NCBI RefSeq assembly: GCF_963169125.1
Contig: NC_084798.1
Coordinates: 169,723,980-169,787,979, forward strand
DNA length: 64,000 bases
From: Humulus lupulus
Taxonomy: Eukaryota; Streptophyta; Magnoliopsida; Rosales; Cannabaceae
Direction: 5' to 3'
A model generated the notes under the pieces. It was not told the DNA's origin. It was given only the letters and a program-made list of their open reading frames with translations, and did no database searches. The position numbers were made by a program, and so were the translations under genes. How positions within the stretch are numbered: position 1 is the first letter of the stretch; every line of letters begins with the position of its first letter. Below are positions 42,998-54,182 of the stretch, piece after piece.

Positions 42998-43101
42998 ATT
43001 ATATGTTACAATATGTGACACTCTTTGTCACATTTATTTAATCTAAAACATTATATTATAAAATAATATAATATTACATTACATTATAAAATAATATAAC
43101 A
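42998..43101 (-). repeat. Remainder of the host element's 5' LTR
   Basis: Continues the LTR sequence interrupted at 28539 (ATTATATGTTACAATATGTG...). It ends TATAACA at 43101. Compared with the left LTR it contains an extra short AT-rich duplication before the end. Confidence 0.8.
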
Positions 43102-43739
43102 ATTTATCAATCGTGTTGCTTGCTTGTTTTATTACATGATTATTGGAATAATACAAACATTTATAAAATCTCGAACATATAAATAGTTGCAATTATAGTG
43201 ACTAGGTCACAGTCGATTATAATTGTAATTATATGTTCATAAGAACGAGTCCTAAGATTAAGTCAATGCATTGGATTTTCACTAATTTGGTAATCTACGA
43301 TATGATCTACTTATACATTCAGGGTGTGATGTCTTATCCAAGGCATTGACCAAGTATATAAGATTGGATGTATATGGTTACATTGGACTAGGACCGATAT
43401 TGATTATTGATAGATAATAAGTATCGTTGCTATCGAATCTAATCAATGTCACAACGTTGACCATAGGTCAAGTTGATCTTAATTCTGAGTGATAATATTC
43501 TGCTAATTATATTATTTAAATCTTTTGATTTGTTCATTACCAGCTTACCCTACGGTCTAGCCCATACTTACATCTTGGAGATTTAGTAGTGTAATTGAGT
43601 AGGGTATTAATCATAGATATGAAATCTAAATCTTTTGTACGAGAGCTGAAAAGATGGATTCCTTAATAGCTTATTATAAAAAGGTAAATGATTGAGTGCT
43701 CATATATGTGATTAAGTTCACAGATTTATCATTTATAAG
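43102..43739 (+). repeat. Fragment of the TGTTGGGG-type LTR family
   Basis: Diverged copy of part of the LTR at 45020-46866. Shared landmarks are AATCTACGATATGATCTACTT, the GACCGATATTGA segment and TTACCAGCTTACCCTAC. Both ends are missing. No coding content. Confidence 0.75.
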
Positions 43740-44413
43740 TGTAGCGCACCAATTTTTTTTATATTTTTTATTTAATTGTGTGCTTTATTTGAATTTATAA
43801 CTGTTAAGTGTTAATTGTATTTAAATTTTTTGGTGGAAAATATGTGATTTTATTTGTTAATTGATTTATTTACTTAATTTTTAAAAGCGAGTTCTTGAGA
43901 TTTGGTTGTGTGCACTAATGTGCATTAATGCACTAATTAATGTTCATGTGCACGATAACATGGTGAGCATGCAATAGCTTTTCTCATGCAATATTCTAGA
44001 TTATTCGTTTATTTTATTATTTGGTTTATTTTTTTAGGGAAAAAGGGAAATAATGAGAAAAATTATGTATGAATATTTTTGAAAGCTAGTGTTTATATTA
44101 GAGAATTGGGAAATAAATAGGTAGATGAGAGAAAGGGTTTAGGTGTGTGGGAAGGGAAACACTAAGGGAATAAGTGGTTACCTTATTTAGCTAGGTTGAC
44201 AAATCATTCCTTGATTAATTGGATTTGAAGGCAAAATCAACGGGAGGTAGAATTTGGGAAAGTTCTATTTTTCCAACTAAACTTAGGGTTCAACCATTAG
44301 GCTTTTAAATAGAAAATGTAGGGTTTGGGGAGCTCCTAGTGTGGCTGTCGTGTATTGAGAGAGAAGAGAGCAGGAGAGTGTGTAAGGTGGAGAAAGAAAG
44401 AAAGAAAGAAAGA
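43740..44413 (+). repeat. Tekay-like LTR fragment
   Basis: Begins GTGTAGCGCACC, like the TGTAGCGCCCC start common in plant Tekay LTRs. It continues AT-rich to a CTTTTAAATAGAAAATG segment and ends in an AAAG microsatellite (44391-44413). Truncated at its right end by the gag fragment. Family assignment rests on the start motif only. Confidence 0.45.
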
Positions 44414-45019
44414 CCACTCCTGAGTATCATCAGATAAAGTTGCCGGGAAAATTCAGCATCGAGCATCCTAGGATACCTTTTGAATGTCCATTTGTTTCTC
44501 AAACTTATTAACATGAGATACGTGATCTTCTTTTTCAATATAGCTGGGTAGAACAGGCATTGAACTTGCTTGGGACTTCTGCTTGTGCAATCTTGTTAAT
44601 AAACGAAGTGCCTTTTCTTTGTTCGTACTCAATGTGTGAAGTTTTATTCCCAACCAGTTGTTGGATAGACTGGTTCAGTGCATCAATCTAGGCCTGAACA
44701 GTTGTTGGAATTGCCGGGGCAGGAGCGGCAGCAGGGATGTGCTCATCATGTCTTTCCCTTCTATCGTTCAGAACATTTCTCAAACCCTCATCTCTACGTC
44801 TCTACTCTAACCTTCTTAATCGATCAAGCACATTGGGTTGCCTTGGCTGCCCCCCTGTATTTTGGCTAGCTGGTCAGTTATTCACGGGTGGAGGCTCCTG
44901 CTTCCCATGCCTCAGCTCGTCTGGTCGACCAACATTTCTTCTCTAATTCTGATAGTATTCATAATCTCTTTCATTATAGTCATGTCTGTCCCTAAACTGT
45001 GACTAATGGGTACGCAACC
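44414..45019 (-). pseudogene. gag: Tat gag fragment
   Basis: Matches 3196-3770 of the truncated Tat element, including the minus-strand VNKFEKQMDIQKVS segment (44468-44520) and the region read as PVLPSYIE. Frame broken in several places. Both ends are cut: by the Tekay-like fragment on the left and the TGTTGGGG LTR on the right. Confidence 0.8.
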
Positions 45020-46866
45020 TGTTGGGGTTTTATGCCCTAATTAAAACCCAAATTCTTTGTAATCTCATTTTATTATCAATAAAAGAATAGAAATCATTTT
45101 TTGACTTGGTCAATCACTTTGCTCACATATTTTATTTTCATGATTATTTGTTTAATATAAACTTCTATTAAATCCCAAGCATATAGCTAATCTTATTTAT
45201 AGTGACGTAATCACAGTGGAATATAAATATGATTATATGTTCAAAATAAGTTAGTCCTAAGATTAGTCAGTGCACCAGATTTACACTGACTTGCCAATCT
45301 ACGATATGATCTACTTGCACATTGTATTGTTATGTTCTTTCCAGAACATTAGCAAAGTAGATAAGACCGGATGTATTTGTTACATCAGGCTGGACCGATA
45401 TTGACAGTTGATAGGATAAGTAAACATACTGTTATTATCTATTCTAGTCATATAAATAGTTGACCATAGGTAAATTCAATCTCAATTCTGAGTGGTTAGT
45501 ATTCTAACTGATTGTATTATTTGAGTTCTTTAACTTGTCGTTACCAGCTTACCCTACAGACTAGCCCATACTAACATCTTGGGAACTCGGTAGTATAATT
45601 GAGTGGGACTGTTAATCATAGATATGAACATCTATAGCTTCTAATGAAGAAGTGAAACGATGGTTTCCTTTTAGTTTGGTTCAAGGTGCTAAATGATAGA
45701 GATCTCATTTCAGTAATTAATATTAGTTTACTGAAATATCATTTACAAGAAACTAAGTGTTTTAAGGATAGAATACAATGAGGGGTAAAACGGTATTTTA
45801 GTCCCATCTCATTATAGACTGTCTATAGAGGATTGAGTGACAATTATGGTTGTCACAATGCATAATTAATAGCGTACCTATATTTTTTATAGAGTGTTCT
45901 ATGAATTCAATAGTGCAATTCCGAGTCTTTAGTGGAGTCATGAGGAATTAATAAGTTAGTAAATTTATTTGTTAGATTTATGATAACTTATTGGAGCTTG
46001 ATTTTATATGTCCATGGTCCCCACTGTACCTTGGATAAAATAATCTAAATAGTCTCAATTAATTAATTTAATTATCACTTAGAATTATCAAAGTTGACCA
46101 TGTCATTTTTGGATAGTTTCGCAGAGTTATGTAATTTAGAGAAGAAAAGAGAAATTAGGGAAGATTTATTAATTAAGATAAATTGATATCTAAATTAATA
46201 AATAAGTTTAAATCAAGATTCAAATTATAAATAATTAATTTTATAAAGGATTTGAATAATTATTTAATTAATTAAATCAATAGAGAATAATACAAACCTT
46301 GATTTTAAGTCCAACGGGCTTATAATCAAATGTGAAATTTCATGGGCCTAAAACTCATGATAATTTCGACCTAGGGCTGTTAATTGGCAATTATTTTATT
46401 GTTTTTTTAATTAAATAAATGACCTAATTGAGTCCATAAAAGGAATGCTAAGAGAGAGTTGAAATGACAAGTCAGATTTCAGATGACAAATACTGGTTTT
46501 CTGATAAGTTTTAGATTCTCTCTAAACATAAGTCCTTTTCTAAGCCTCATTATTCTTTCTCTTCTTCTCTCTATATCTATCTCATGTGTTGAGAATTGCC
46601 CACTCTAGTCTAGGTGATTCCAAAGATATTTTGGAAGGCTATGAAGAAAATTGAAGATCGGTTCAATTTCTTGGTAATACTTTACGATAGAAATGATACA
46701 AGGGTTAGAGAAACTTAAAGAATGACTCTATTATTCCGCTGCTTATAATGTAAGTGTTCTTATCATTATTTCTCTTTGAATTCAATTTTAGAAACATGTT
46801 CAAGATTATCTCATATTAACTTGTTTAATATTATATCTACATGGTCCTATATAAGTTTTCCCAACA
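45020..46866 (+). repeat. Solo or orphan LTR, TGTTGGGG...CCCAACA (1847 bp)
   Basis: Begins TGTTGGGGTTTTATGCC and ends TTTTCCCAACA, a perfect 7-bp terminal inverted repeat. It contains a TATA-like region (CTCTCTATATCTATC near 46567) and no open frame. The left neighbour is a Tat gag fragment and the right neighbour a Sirevirus LTR piece. The flanking pentamers CAACC and CTTTA do not match, so it is not a simple solo LTR with target duplication. Confidence 0.7.
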
Positions 46867-47033
46867 CTTTATTGTTTTTGCACTGTTTTTTTATTGTGTT
46901 CAGTTTCTGTCACGACCAATCCTCATTCTGTCACGACAGATCTGAAATCTATTTCAACATTCAATTACCATTCTGCATTTTAATTAAACTGTTTGTTTTA
47001 AATAATTTGGTAATTACTAAAAACAGAATTTCA
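46867..47033 (+). repeat. Fragment of a Sirevirus LTR
   Basis: In the plus direction it matches the reverse complement of 50227-50400 (CTGTCACGAC, ATTACCATTCTGCA, AATTTGGTAATTACTAAAAAC) and ends in TTTCA at the LTR boundary. The 5' part of the LTR is missing. Confidence 0.8.
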
Positions 47034-48471
47034 GTATTCTCTTATTAATTTGTCTTATGTATGTATAATGAACTACTTACGTATATCTCTTCTATATAAA
47101 AAATGTGTTGTTAACGGAAATTCTTGATTTAACGGCTTGTTTCATTAACTTTAACGGAATATTATAAATATTTAACAGAATATTCTAAATATTTAACGAA
47201 ATATGCTTTTAAAAATAATTAAAAATAGATATTTATGAATTATATTAATATAAATTTAAATTCAAATCAAATGTTATAAAAATATCATTATTATAATACT
47301 ATATAATACAAGACTAGATATTTAATAATTATATTAATATAAATTTAAATATTATAAAATATTATTATGATAATAATATTTAATACAATACTATATATTT
47401 AATACTTATATTAATATAAATTTAAATATTATAAAATATCATTATAATAATATATAATACATAATCTTAATTTTTATTAAAAAAATTATCATTTATATTT
47501 AAATTTTTTTATCATATTATATATATTTTAAAATATCATAAACAATGTTTTATTTAATTTTTCATTTAATATGTTTATATCATTCTTGTATTTATAATAT
47601 TGTTTATTTATTTAAAATTTATATGACAATGATAAAAAATTAATAAAAATAATTAATAAATTTATAAATAAAACTAAGTAAACATGCATTGCACATTGAT
47701 TATATCTTGTATACATATAAATGACACATTTTAATTAGTAATGATATGTCAATGTTTTTCTTAATTTTATTTTATAGACTATGCTTATTTAGATAATAAT
47801 TCATAAAATTAGGTATATAAGAATATGCTATATGTTATATATTATTATATAAAATATGGTATTTTATATTAAAAAATTTAAATATAATTTGGTATTGAAT
47901 ATATATACACTAATTTAAACGAATAAGATATTATTTTCATGAACACATAATTGATCAAACCATTTTCGAGCAACACGTGATAACAAGTGCTCCTCTAATT
48001 TTCCTATTATAACGATCCTGTTCGTACCTTTGTTGTGTGACCATGTAACTACTTACTGACAATTGTAAATCAATGAAAATTGGCCCATGTTTTCTAATGA
48101 GATTTGCACACGTCATCATTCATGAAAAACAATAATAACAGAGTAATATTAGGCCCAGACTCATTTTTTACATTTAAAATACATATGACATCCATTTTAA
48201 ATCATTGAAATTTATTAAGGTGAGACTACACTATTTTAATGTATAATTTAGAGTGTATGTCAATTGTTACTATGATATATACATAAGGGCCTAGCAGTTA
48301 AAACTTTTGACTTTTAAGCTTAGAAAAACTCTTTCATAAGAAGCCACATAGTTTAGCTTATTGCAAAGAGTTTTTATAAGCAAAAAACTCACATCAGATA
48401 TCCATTCAAGCAATTCTTTAAAAGTGCTTTCAAATATTAAAACTAAAAAAATTTCCAAAAAAGTTAAAAAG
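47034..48471. other. Very AT-rich spacer
   Basis: No coding sequence. 47090-47200 contains several TTTAACGGAA/ATATTTAACAGAATATT repeats. 47230-47465 is a short tandem array. CATGCATTGCAC near 47685 recalls Helitron ends but is not convincing. It ends AAAAG, the target duplication of the copia element. Confidence 0.6.
47230..47465. repeat. Three diverged tandem copies, about 75-90 bp each
   Basis: Copies starting near 47230, 47320 and 47399 share ATTAATATAAATTTAAAT followed by ATTATAAAATAT-like and ATAATACA-like segments. AT-only composition means simple-sequence slippage is possible. Confidence 0.6.
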
Positions 48472-48725
48472 TGTTATAAAACAATTGTAGAAATATAAAG
48501 TATAAAGAAAATAAATAGACAGAATAAGAGAGATATGTAAAGAGAGTGAAACTATTGTATATGTTATTTCAATAGGGAAAAGACCCTATTTATTCAAATA
48601 AATAAGCCCTAAGGAAATCGGGTAATTATTCTGAATACAATCAAGAATTAATGCTGATAATTAACTCTGAGTAACCTAGTGATTCTTCATTATTATGGAC
48701 ATTCATATATATAATATTTATAACA
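48472..48725 (-). repeat. 3' LTR of the copia element (254 bp)
   Basis: Pairs with 60353-60614 with scattered differences. Bounded by target duplication AAAAG on its left and by the CCAAGGGGGG polypurine tract (about 48726-48735) on its right. Confidence 0.88.
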
Positions 48726-48825
48726 CCCCCCTTGGATGTCCATGAAAACTGCCTCATTAAAAACATTGATAGAAAAACCCAATAGGACAAAAACTCGGCC
48801 AAGGGGAAAAGAGTACAGTGTATAT

Positions 48826-49200
48826 TTACTCCCCCTCATTTCGACGCTTTTGAAAATCCTTTAATCGAAGCATTATGATCTTATGTACCATCTTCTCGAA
48901 TGTTGATGTTAGTAATGACTTTGTAAATAAGTCTGCAAGATTGTCGCTTGATCGAATTTGATGAACATCAAATCATCACTCTTTTGAAGATCATGTGTGA
49001 AGAAGAATTGCGGTGAAATGTATTTAAATCTATCTCGTTTTAGGTATTATCCTTTTAGTTGAGCAGTACATGCATCATTATCTTTATAGAGAATTTTTTG
49101 TATTTCTTTATCCGGTGATAATCAACATGTTCCTCGATATGTTGTTTTGTTGATCTCAATCACACATTTTCCTCTTGCCTTATGAATTGCAAGTATCTCA
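48826..49200 (-). pseudogene. pol: Copia RNase H C-terminal remnant
   Basis: The minus strand reads KILYKDNDACTAQLKG, YISPQFFFTHDLQ, then VHQIRSSDNLADLFTKSL and FEKMVHKIIMLRLKD, ending at a stop (48826-48828). This is the conserved tail of copia polyproteins, with one stop and one frame change. It fixes the element as Ty1/copia and confirms its orientation. Confidence 0.85.
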
Positions 49201-50226
49201 ACATGATTTGAAGTTACATCGTTAAAAACCTTGTGAGGAAAACTCAGCGGGACAAAACCTGAACTAAGAGAAAAAGAATGCAACACGTATATATCTCTCC
49301 CTCATGCATATATCCATGGTAACTTTAGTGATCAACTATCTCATATGATTTTCATTGTAATTATAAATCACCATAAATTATCTATGATCACATATTTACT
49401 ATAACTCTTCTAAAGCATATGTGTAGAATGGAATATGAATATTTATCCAATATATTAAATCAATCATGTATATAACCTTCTTCATTATCATATCATATCA
49501 ACAATATTATAATATGCATCATATTTGTGGATATTCATTATCTATGCCTATGTTCAATCCAAAATTTGATATTTAAATATGATCATATGAATGAATATCT
49601 TCGATAATATCAATTTTCATTTGCAATAAAGATGGTACTTCAGAACCATATATTCGTTGCATTCTCATTACATGTTCTTTAATTTCTACATCAAGTCATC
49701 ATATATACTATGATTCTTTATGCATACGAAGTTCTTTAGGACTTCTCTACTCATAATTTAATCTATAAACAAAGAATATATTTAATAATTCCCAATCTAC
49801 AAGATAAAATAAGAAATCCTTCTTCAATAGTTTATAAAATAATCAAGAGATCTTCAAGAGCTTTTTACAACGTATTATTTACGAATTGACATTGCATAGA
49901 CAATCATACTTGTAATTTCAAATAAATATTCACCTACATGTCTTTAATTCAGACAGATGTCTTTATTGTATAACGCGCACGACTTTGAATTTATATCTCA
50001 TAAGACATGTTCAATTCTTCTGGAATTTTTCCAGTAAGACATATTTTAAATTCTCTCCAAATAAATAATTTGTGTTGCAACGTTTATATGACACATACCA
50101 ATTCTCATAAAACATATAAACTCCACACTATATTCAAATATTAGTTATATTTTCTCATAATAATATGTATATGCCTTTATTTAATCATTCTCTTGTCTAT
50201 GCAAATTTTGTACAATAATTCATTTG
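49201..50226 (-). other. Decayed copia interior, left of the Sirevirus
   Basis: No continuous coding sequence. A second copy of the copia 3'-end motif lies at about 49205-49310. The segment ends with ATTTG (50222-50226), the Sirevirus target duplication. Confidence 0.55.
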
Positions 50227-51348
50227 TGAAATTCCATTTTTAGTAGTTACCAAATTAATTAAACCATGTGAATTAATTAAGGTGCAGAATGGTAATTAAA
50301 TGTTGAAACAGATTTCAGTTCTGTCGGGACAGAATCAAAACTTGTCACGACAGAAACTGAACATAATAAAAAGACAATGCAAAAACAATAAAGAACACAA
50401 CGAATTTTTACAAGGTTCTGAAATCCTTTCGGATAACCTACTCCTTGGGGCTACGCCCAGAGAATAAAACCAATTGATAAAGAATCATAAGTACAAAATA
50501 TTGACTTAAACAAAACAAGACTCCCTCTTGATATTTGCCGCAACTTTGTTGTACTTCTCTTCACTAATCTGATTTTGATTGAAACGCTTAACCACTTGAA
50601 CTCCCTTCAATGGCCAGCGAGTGCTTGCATCCTCCCAACACAAGGCTTGTAAAAATCCTCTCCCGAAGACTATAAAAGTTGTGTTCAAATTACAATGTGT
50701 ATTCATGGTATAAACTCACCACAAAAACTAAACACTCATTTTTCTACAAGATCACGTGAATACTATAATCTTGAATACAAATAAGGAACTCTCACAAATA
50801 TTACAATACACTCACAAATTATGCACCAACGAGTTCACTTTTTCTCAATGCCTTAGAAGCCTATTTATAGAGTCCAATTCGTGCTCAGAAAGGCTGAGAA
50901 ATAATCTCCTAATAAAAACAAGAATATTTGAAGATATTCTTGATTGATGAAGAATTGTCTTTTTAGAAGATTCAGATCCGACAGATACGAATTTGGAGAA
51001 GACAGCTAATACCTGTGTCAAATCAAATTTCTCAAGATTGAAATAATGATTAATTACATCAAAGATTCAGTTTCCTGAAGTTTATTATCTTGAGCTGCAC
51101 GAGAAATTAAAGACAAATATTCTAGAAATGATTTCGAGTAAGTACAGAATATTTGTTTTATATAATTAAGATACAACTTCCCTTTATAACCATATTGTGA
51201 TAAAATTAAGCTAAATAAGGAATCTTACTATTTCAAAAATCACAATGATGGGAAAGTGATATTCCAAAAATCACAATCAAGGGAAAGTAAAAATTATCTT
51301 TTAAATAAAAAGATATTTCTATAAAATATGCCAATTTTAGGATTTACA
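50227..51348 (-). repeat. 3' LTR of the Sirevirus (1122 bp)
   Basis: Partner of 56038-57169, about 95 percent or more alike by eye. The minus-strand polypurine tract AAAGGGAGAGAT (51349-51360) lies just before it. Confidence 0.92.
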
Positions 51349-51360
51349 ATCTCTCCCTTT
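51349..51360 (-). promoter_or_regulatory. Polypurine tract of the Sirevirus
   Basis: The minus strand reads AAAGGGAGAGAT directly before the LTR start TGTAAATCC. Confidence 0.8.
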
Positions 51361-51684
51361 GGCAATTTTATAGACAAGGCATATCTATTTTTTTAAAAGA
51401 TCCTGCATAAAAAAAGTGAGTGCTTAAATTAACAAGAGTCACAAAATGACTCCCCTTGCCAAAAATAACCAAAGCACAAGACTAAAACAATTAACAAAAC
51501 CAATGAACAACTGTAAGTCAAACAACATAATCAAAGCACCAAAAAAAGAGTAACTTTCTCTCCCCTTCATTGTCTAAGAAAAGTGCCAAAGAACAAAGGA
51601 AAAGAAACCAAAACAAAGACACATTTAGTGTTCTTTTACATTTATCAAAATCAAATAAAAATAGATTGAAAGGAACGGTAACTG

Positions 51685-51921
51685 TCATGGAGCTGGAGTG
51701 GTAGATGCATTGATGATCGCAAAAGAAGCTAGAATTTGGCGCTGAGTATCCTTCATGGTAGTGAATCGCTCGTAGAGACTTGCAAGTCCTGTCTGGACAG
51801 AAGCAAGAGCAGTCGAGACAGCAGGGGTGTCAGACTCGACATCTCCAGACCCAGAACCAGCCAAATTAATGTCTTTGATCTTTCTAGCTTTGGTGGTGGA
51901 ACCACGGCCTCAGGTCTTCAT
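51685..51921 (-). pseudogene. Remnant of an extra ORF between pol and the 3' LTR
   Basis: From ATG at 51921 (MKT, then a stop, then GRGSTTKARKIKDINLAG, SVQTGLASLYERFTTMKDTQ and STTPAP before the final stop), about 78 codons. Several Sireviruses carry an extra, sometimes called envelope-like, reading frame at this position. This could be the start of one, but I see no membrane segment and no match I can name. The rest of the interval 51361-53012 is AT-rich and non-coding. Confidence 0.4.
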
Positions 51922-53012
51922 GGCTACTAGAATAGAAACAAACGGAGACACACAAAGAACAAAAACCTAAACAACTTGGGTACAAGTGCGCGAGAAAGAA
52001 TAACAAGAAAACACTTAGAATTAAACAACTAAGGTGAATCCGAATATATAGAGAATTCGGTGCACAAATCAGGCAAGTTCAAAAACGGGTAACCAAATTT
52101 AATGTGATAAATGCCAAAATATCTCATTTTAAAAAATTCTTTCACACCTCAAAATTGGAAAATTTTTGCATGATTTTGAATATAATGAGATAAAACAAAT
52201 AAATTGCATCAATTATTTTTCAAACTTGATTTTTTCTTTAGTACTCAGTCAAAAATATATTTTATTTTTTTATTATTATTTTTTAAAAAATTGCCGAAAA
52301 TAAAAAGATAAATTGTCATACCATATGTGTCCATGTAAATGCCAAGTACTGTTCAAGATAAACAAGATAACCATTTTTTTTCACAAATTAGAATAATGAA
52401 TTATAATTAAAATACTAAGTGACCATAATTCGAAAAAGAATATACCAAGCACAAAAAATATTTTAATCAATTCATTATATGTATGAGTCTTACAACATTC
52501 TTACATAGTCAAGTCAATAGGCATATGTGTGTGCATGTGTGTAATCAATTTGGTGTTTCTTTTTGGCCTTTTAAAGCTAAAGTCATTGCCCATGTTTGGC
52601 AATTGTAGCCTTTTTCAAATTGTAACCATAATGGAGGCTATAACTCTTATACTAATGGTAGTCCTTTACACTGGTAGAGTATCCTCCAATATAATTGCTA
52701 ATTACTTGGTACCAACTTACTCAGTTTCGCCTTTCACACATCAGTATCGATAGCTCTTTTCCAAAATGGAGCCTGAAAAAGAAACTGGATTAAGGAATGC
52801 TCATACTAAAACAAACACAATGATTTGATTAAATATAAATTGGATGGTCTATAATTTTTCAAATATGGTTTTTTATTTCTCACAAAGTATAAGAATTATA
52901 ACGTTAATTTTCTAAAAATTGAAAAAAGAAATGGTCATCAAATTTCTTCCAAACAGGACAAGAGATTTACACAATCACATATGCAAGGAAAGACAATCAA
53001 TTATTGGCAATT

Positions 53013-53625
53013 TTAAGTAAAACAAACCCCCAAGGATTTCCTGAGGGAATCAAATCTGACCGTGTCTAAAGCTTTAGTATAAATATCTGCAATTTGTTGG
53101 TTAGTCTCAACATATTCTAAAATCAGAGTTTTGTTTTCAACAAGTTCCCTAATAAAATGATGACGAATGTCAATATGTTTGGTGTGAGAGTGCTGAACAA
53201 GATTTTTGGAGATATTAATAGCACTTGTATCATCACAAAAAATGGTTAAAGTTTTAAGATCAAACCCATAGTCAACCAACATTTGTTTCATCCACAAAAG
53301 TTGAGTACAACAGCTTCCAGCAACTATGTATTCAGCCTCGACTATTGACAAGGAGATGGAGGTTTGTTTTTTACTATGCCAGGAGACCAAATTGTTTCCT
53401 AAGTAAAAACAACCACCACTTGTACTTTTGCGGTCATAAGTGTTTCCTGCCCAATCTGCATCACTATAACACAAGGTTAGAGTTTGTTTCTTTGGAGTAT
53501 CAAATACCTAAATCAAGAGTATTATTGATATAACGAATAATTCTTTTTACAGCAGTCACATGAGATTCCATGGGGTTCCCTTGGAAGCGAGCACACACTC
53601 CAACATTGAAACATTTTTCATGGGG
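53013..53625 (-). pseudogene. pol: Sirevirus pol remnant: end of RT and RNase H
   Basis: Upstream residues RFQGNPMESHVTAVKRIIRY are the end of the copia RT region. After a stop and frame change the RNase H continues as a 153-residue open stretch: YSDADWAGNTYDRKSTSG, SIVEAEYIVAGS, then IFCDDTSAINISKN, HIDIRHHFIRE and the IADIYTKAL tail, ending at 53013. The RNase H looks well preserved, but there is no active RT to go with it. Confidence 0.9.
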
Positions 53626-53682
53626 AAATTTTCAAATGTTTTCCCAATCGACATGGTTCACATTTACCAAAAACTTATTTAC

Positions 53683-54141
53683 TTAATTCGGTAAATCATG
53701 AACATGACTCACACTTCCAATTTTTCTCAAATTTTCAAAAACCACATGACCATGTTTTTCATGACACAAATTAGTATCACTCCTTGTGTTTGTGTGACAA
53801 CTGCGTGATTGAGATAATGTGTAACAATTGTCAACAGATTTATAACTCTTCAAAACATAATTTCCATTTTGGTTAAGCACAAAACAATTATCATGAGAAA
53901 AAATTACAAACAAGTCTTCGTCACAAATTTGACTTATACTAATTAGATTAAGTTTAAGTACATCAACCAAAAGAACATTTTGCAACTTTGGTAGTCCTTC
54001 ATAGTTTAGAGTGCCACTACCAAGTACCTTACAAGACTTACCATCTCTAAATGTGACTTCCCCATTTTTCAAAGTCTTGAAGTCAGTGAGTATTCTTTTG
54101 TTACTTGTCATATGCCTAGAACAACCACTATGAAAATACAA
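53683..54141 (-). pseudogene. pol: Sirevirus protease and pre-integrase remnant
   Basis: Residues YFHSGCSRHMTSNKRIL correspond to the copia protease active site, normally LDSGCSRHMTG; here the catalytic aspartate position is histidine. It continues through LKNGEVTFRDG and LNLISISQICDED and a damaged pre-integrase zinc region (LCHEKHGHVVFENLRKIG). The sequence then stops at the internal deletion, so the integrase core is absent. Confidence 0.85.
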
Positions 54142-54182
54142 GAGTTAAAAGCACATGTTCTAAGACAAGTAAAGGCAGCAAG

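Larger units (their letters stand above)
6550..43101 (-). mobile_element. Non-coding LTR retrotransposon (LARD-like) hosting a nest
   Basis: Two LTRs of about 1.0-1.1 kb share their ends (minus strand TGTTATAT... to ...TATTCTAACA). They flank only about 2.5 kb of original interior, at 7586-8382 plus 25868-27541, with no protein domain that I can recognise. The polypurine tract beside the left LTR and the TATA box in the LTR both place transcription on the minus strand. It must be mobilised by another element's proteins. Two Tat elements inserted later: one in its interior (8383-25867) and one in its right LTR (28540-42992). Flanks are GTTTA (6545-6549) and ATTTA (43102-43106), a possible target duplication with one mismatch. 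Confidence 0.8.
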
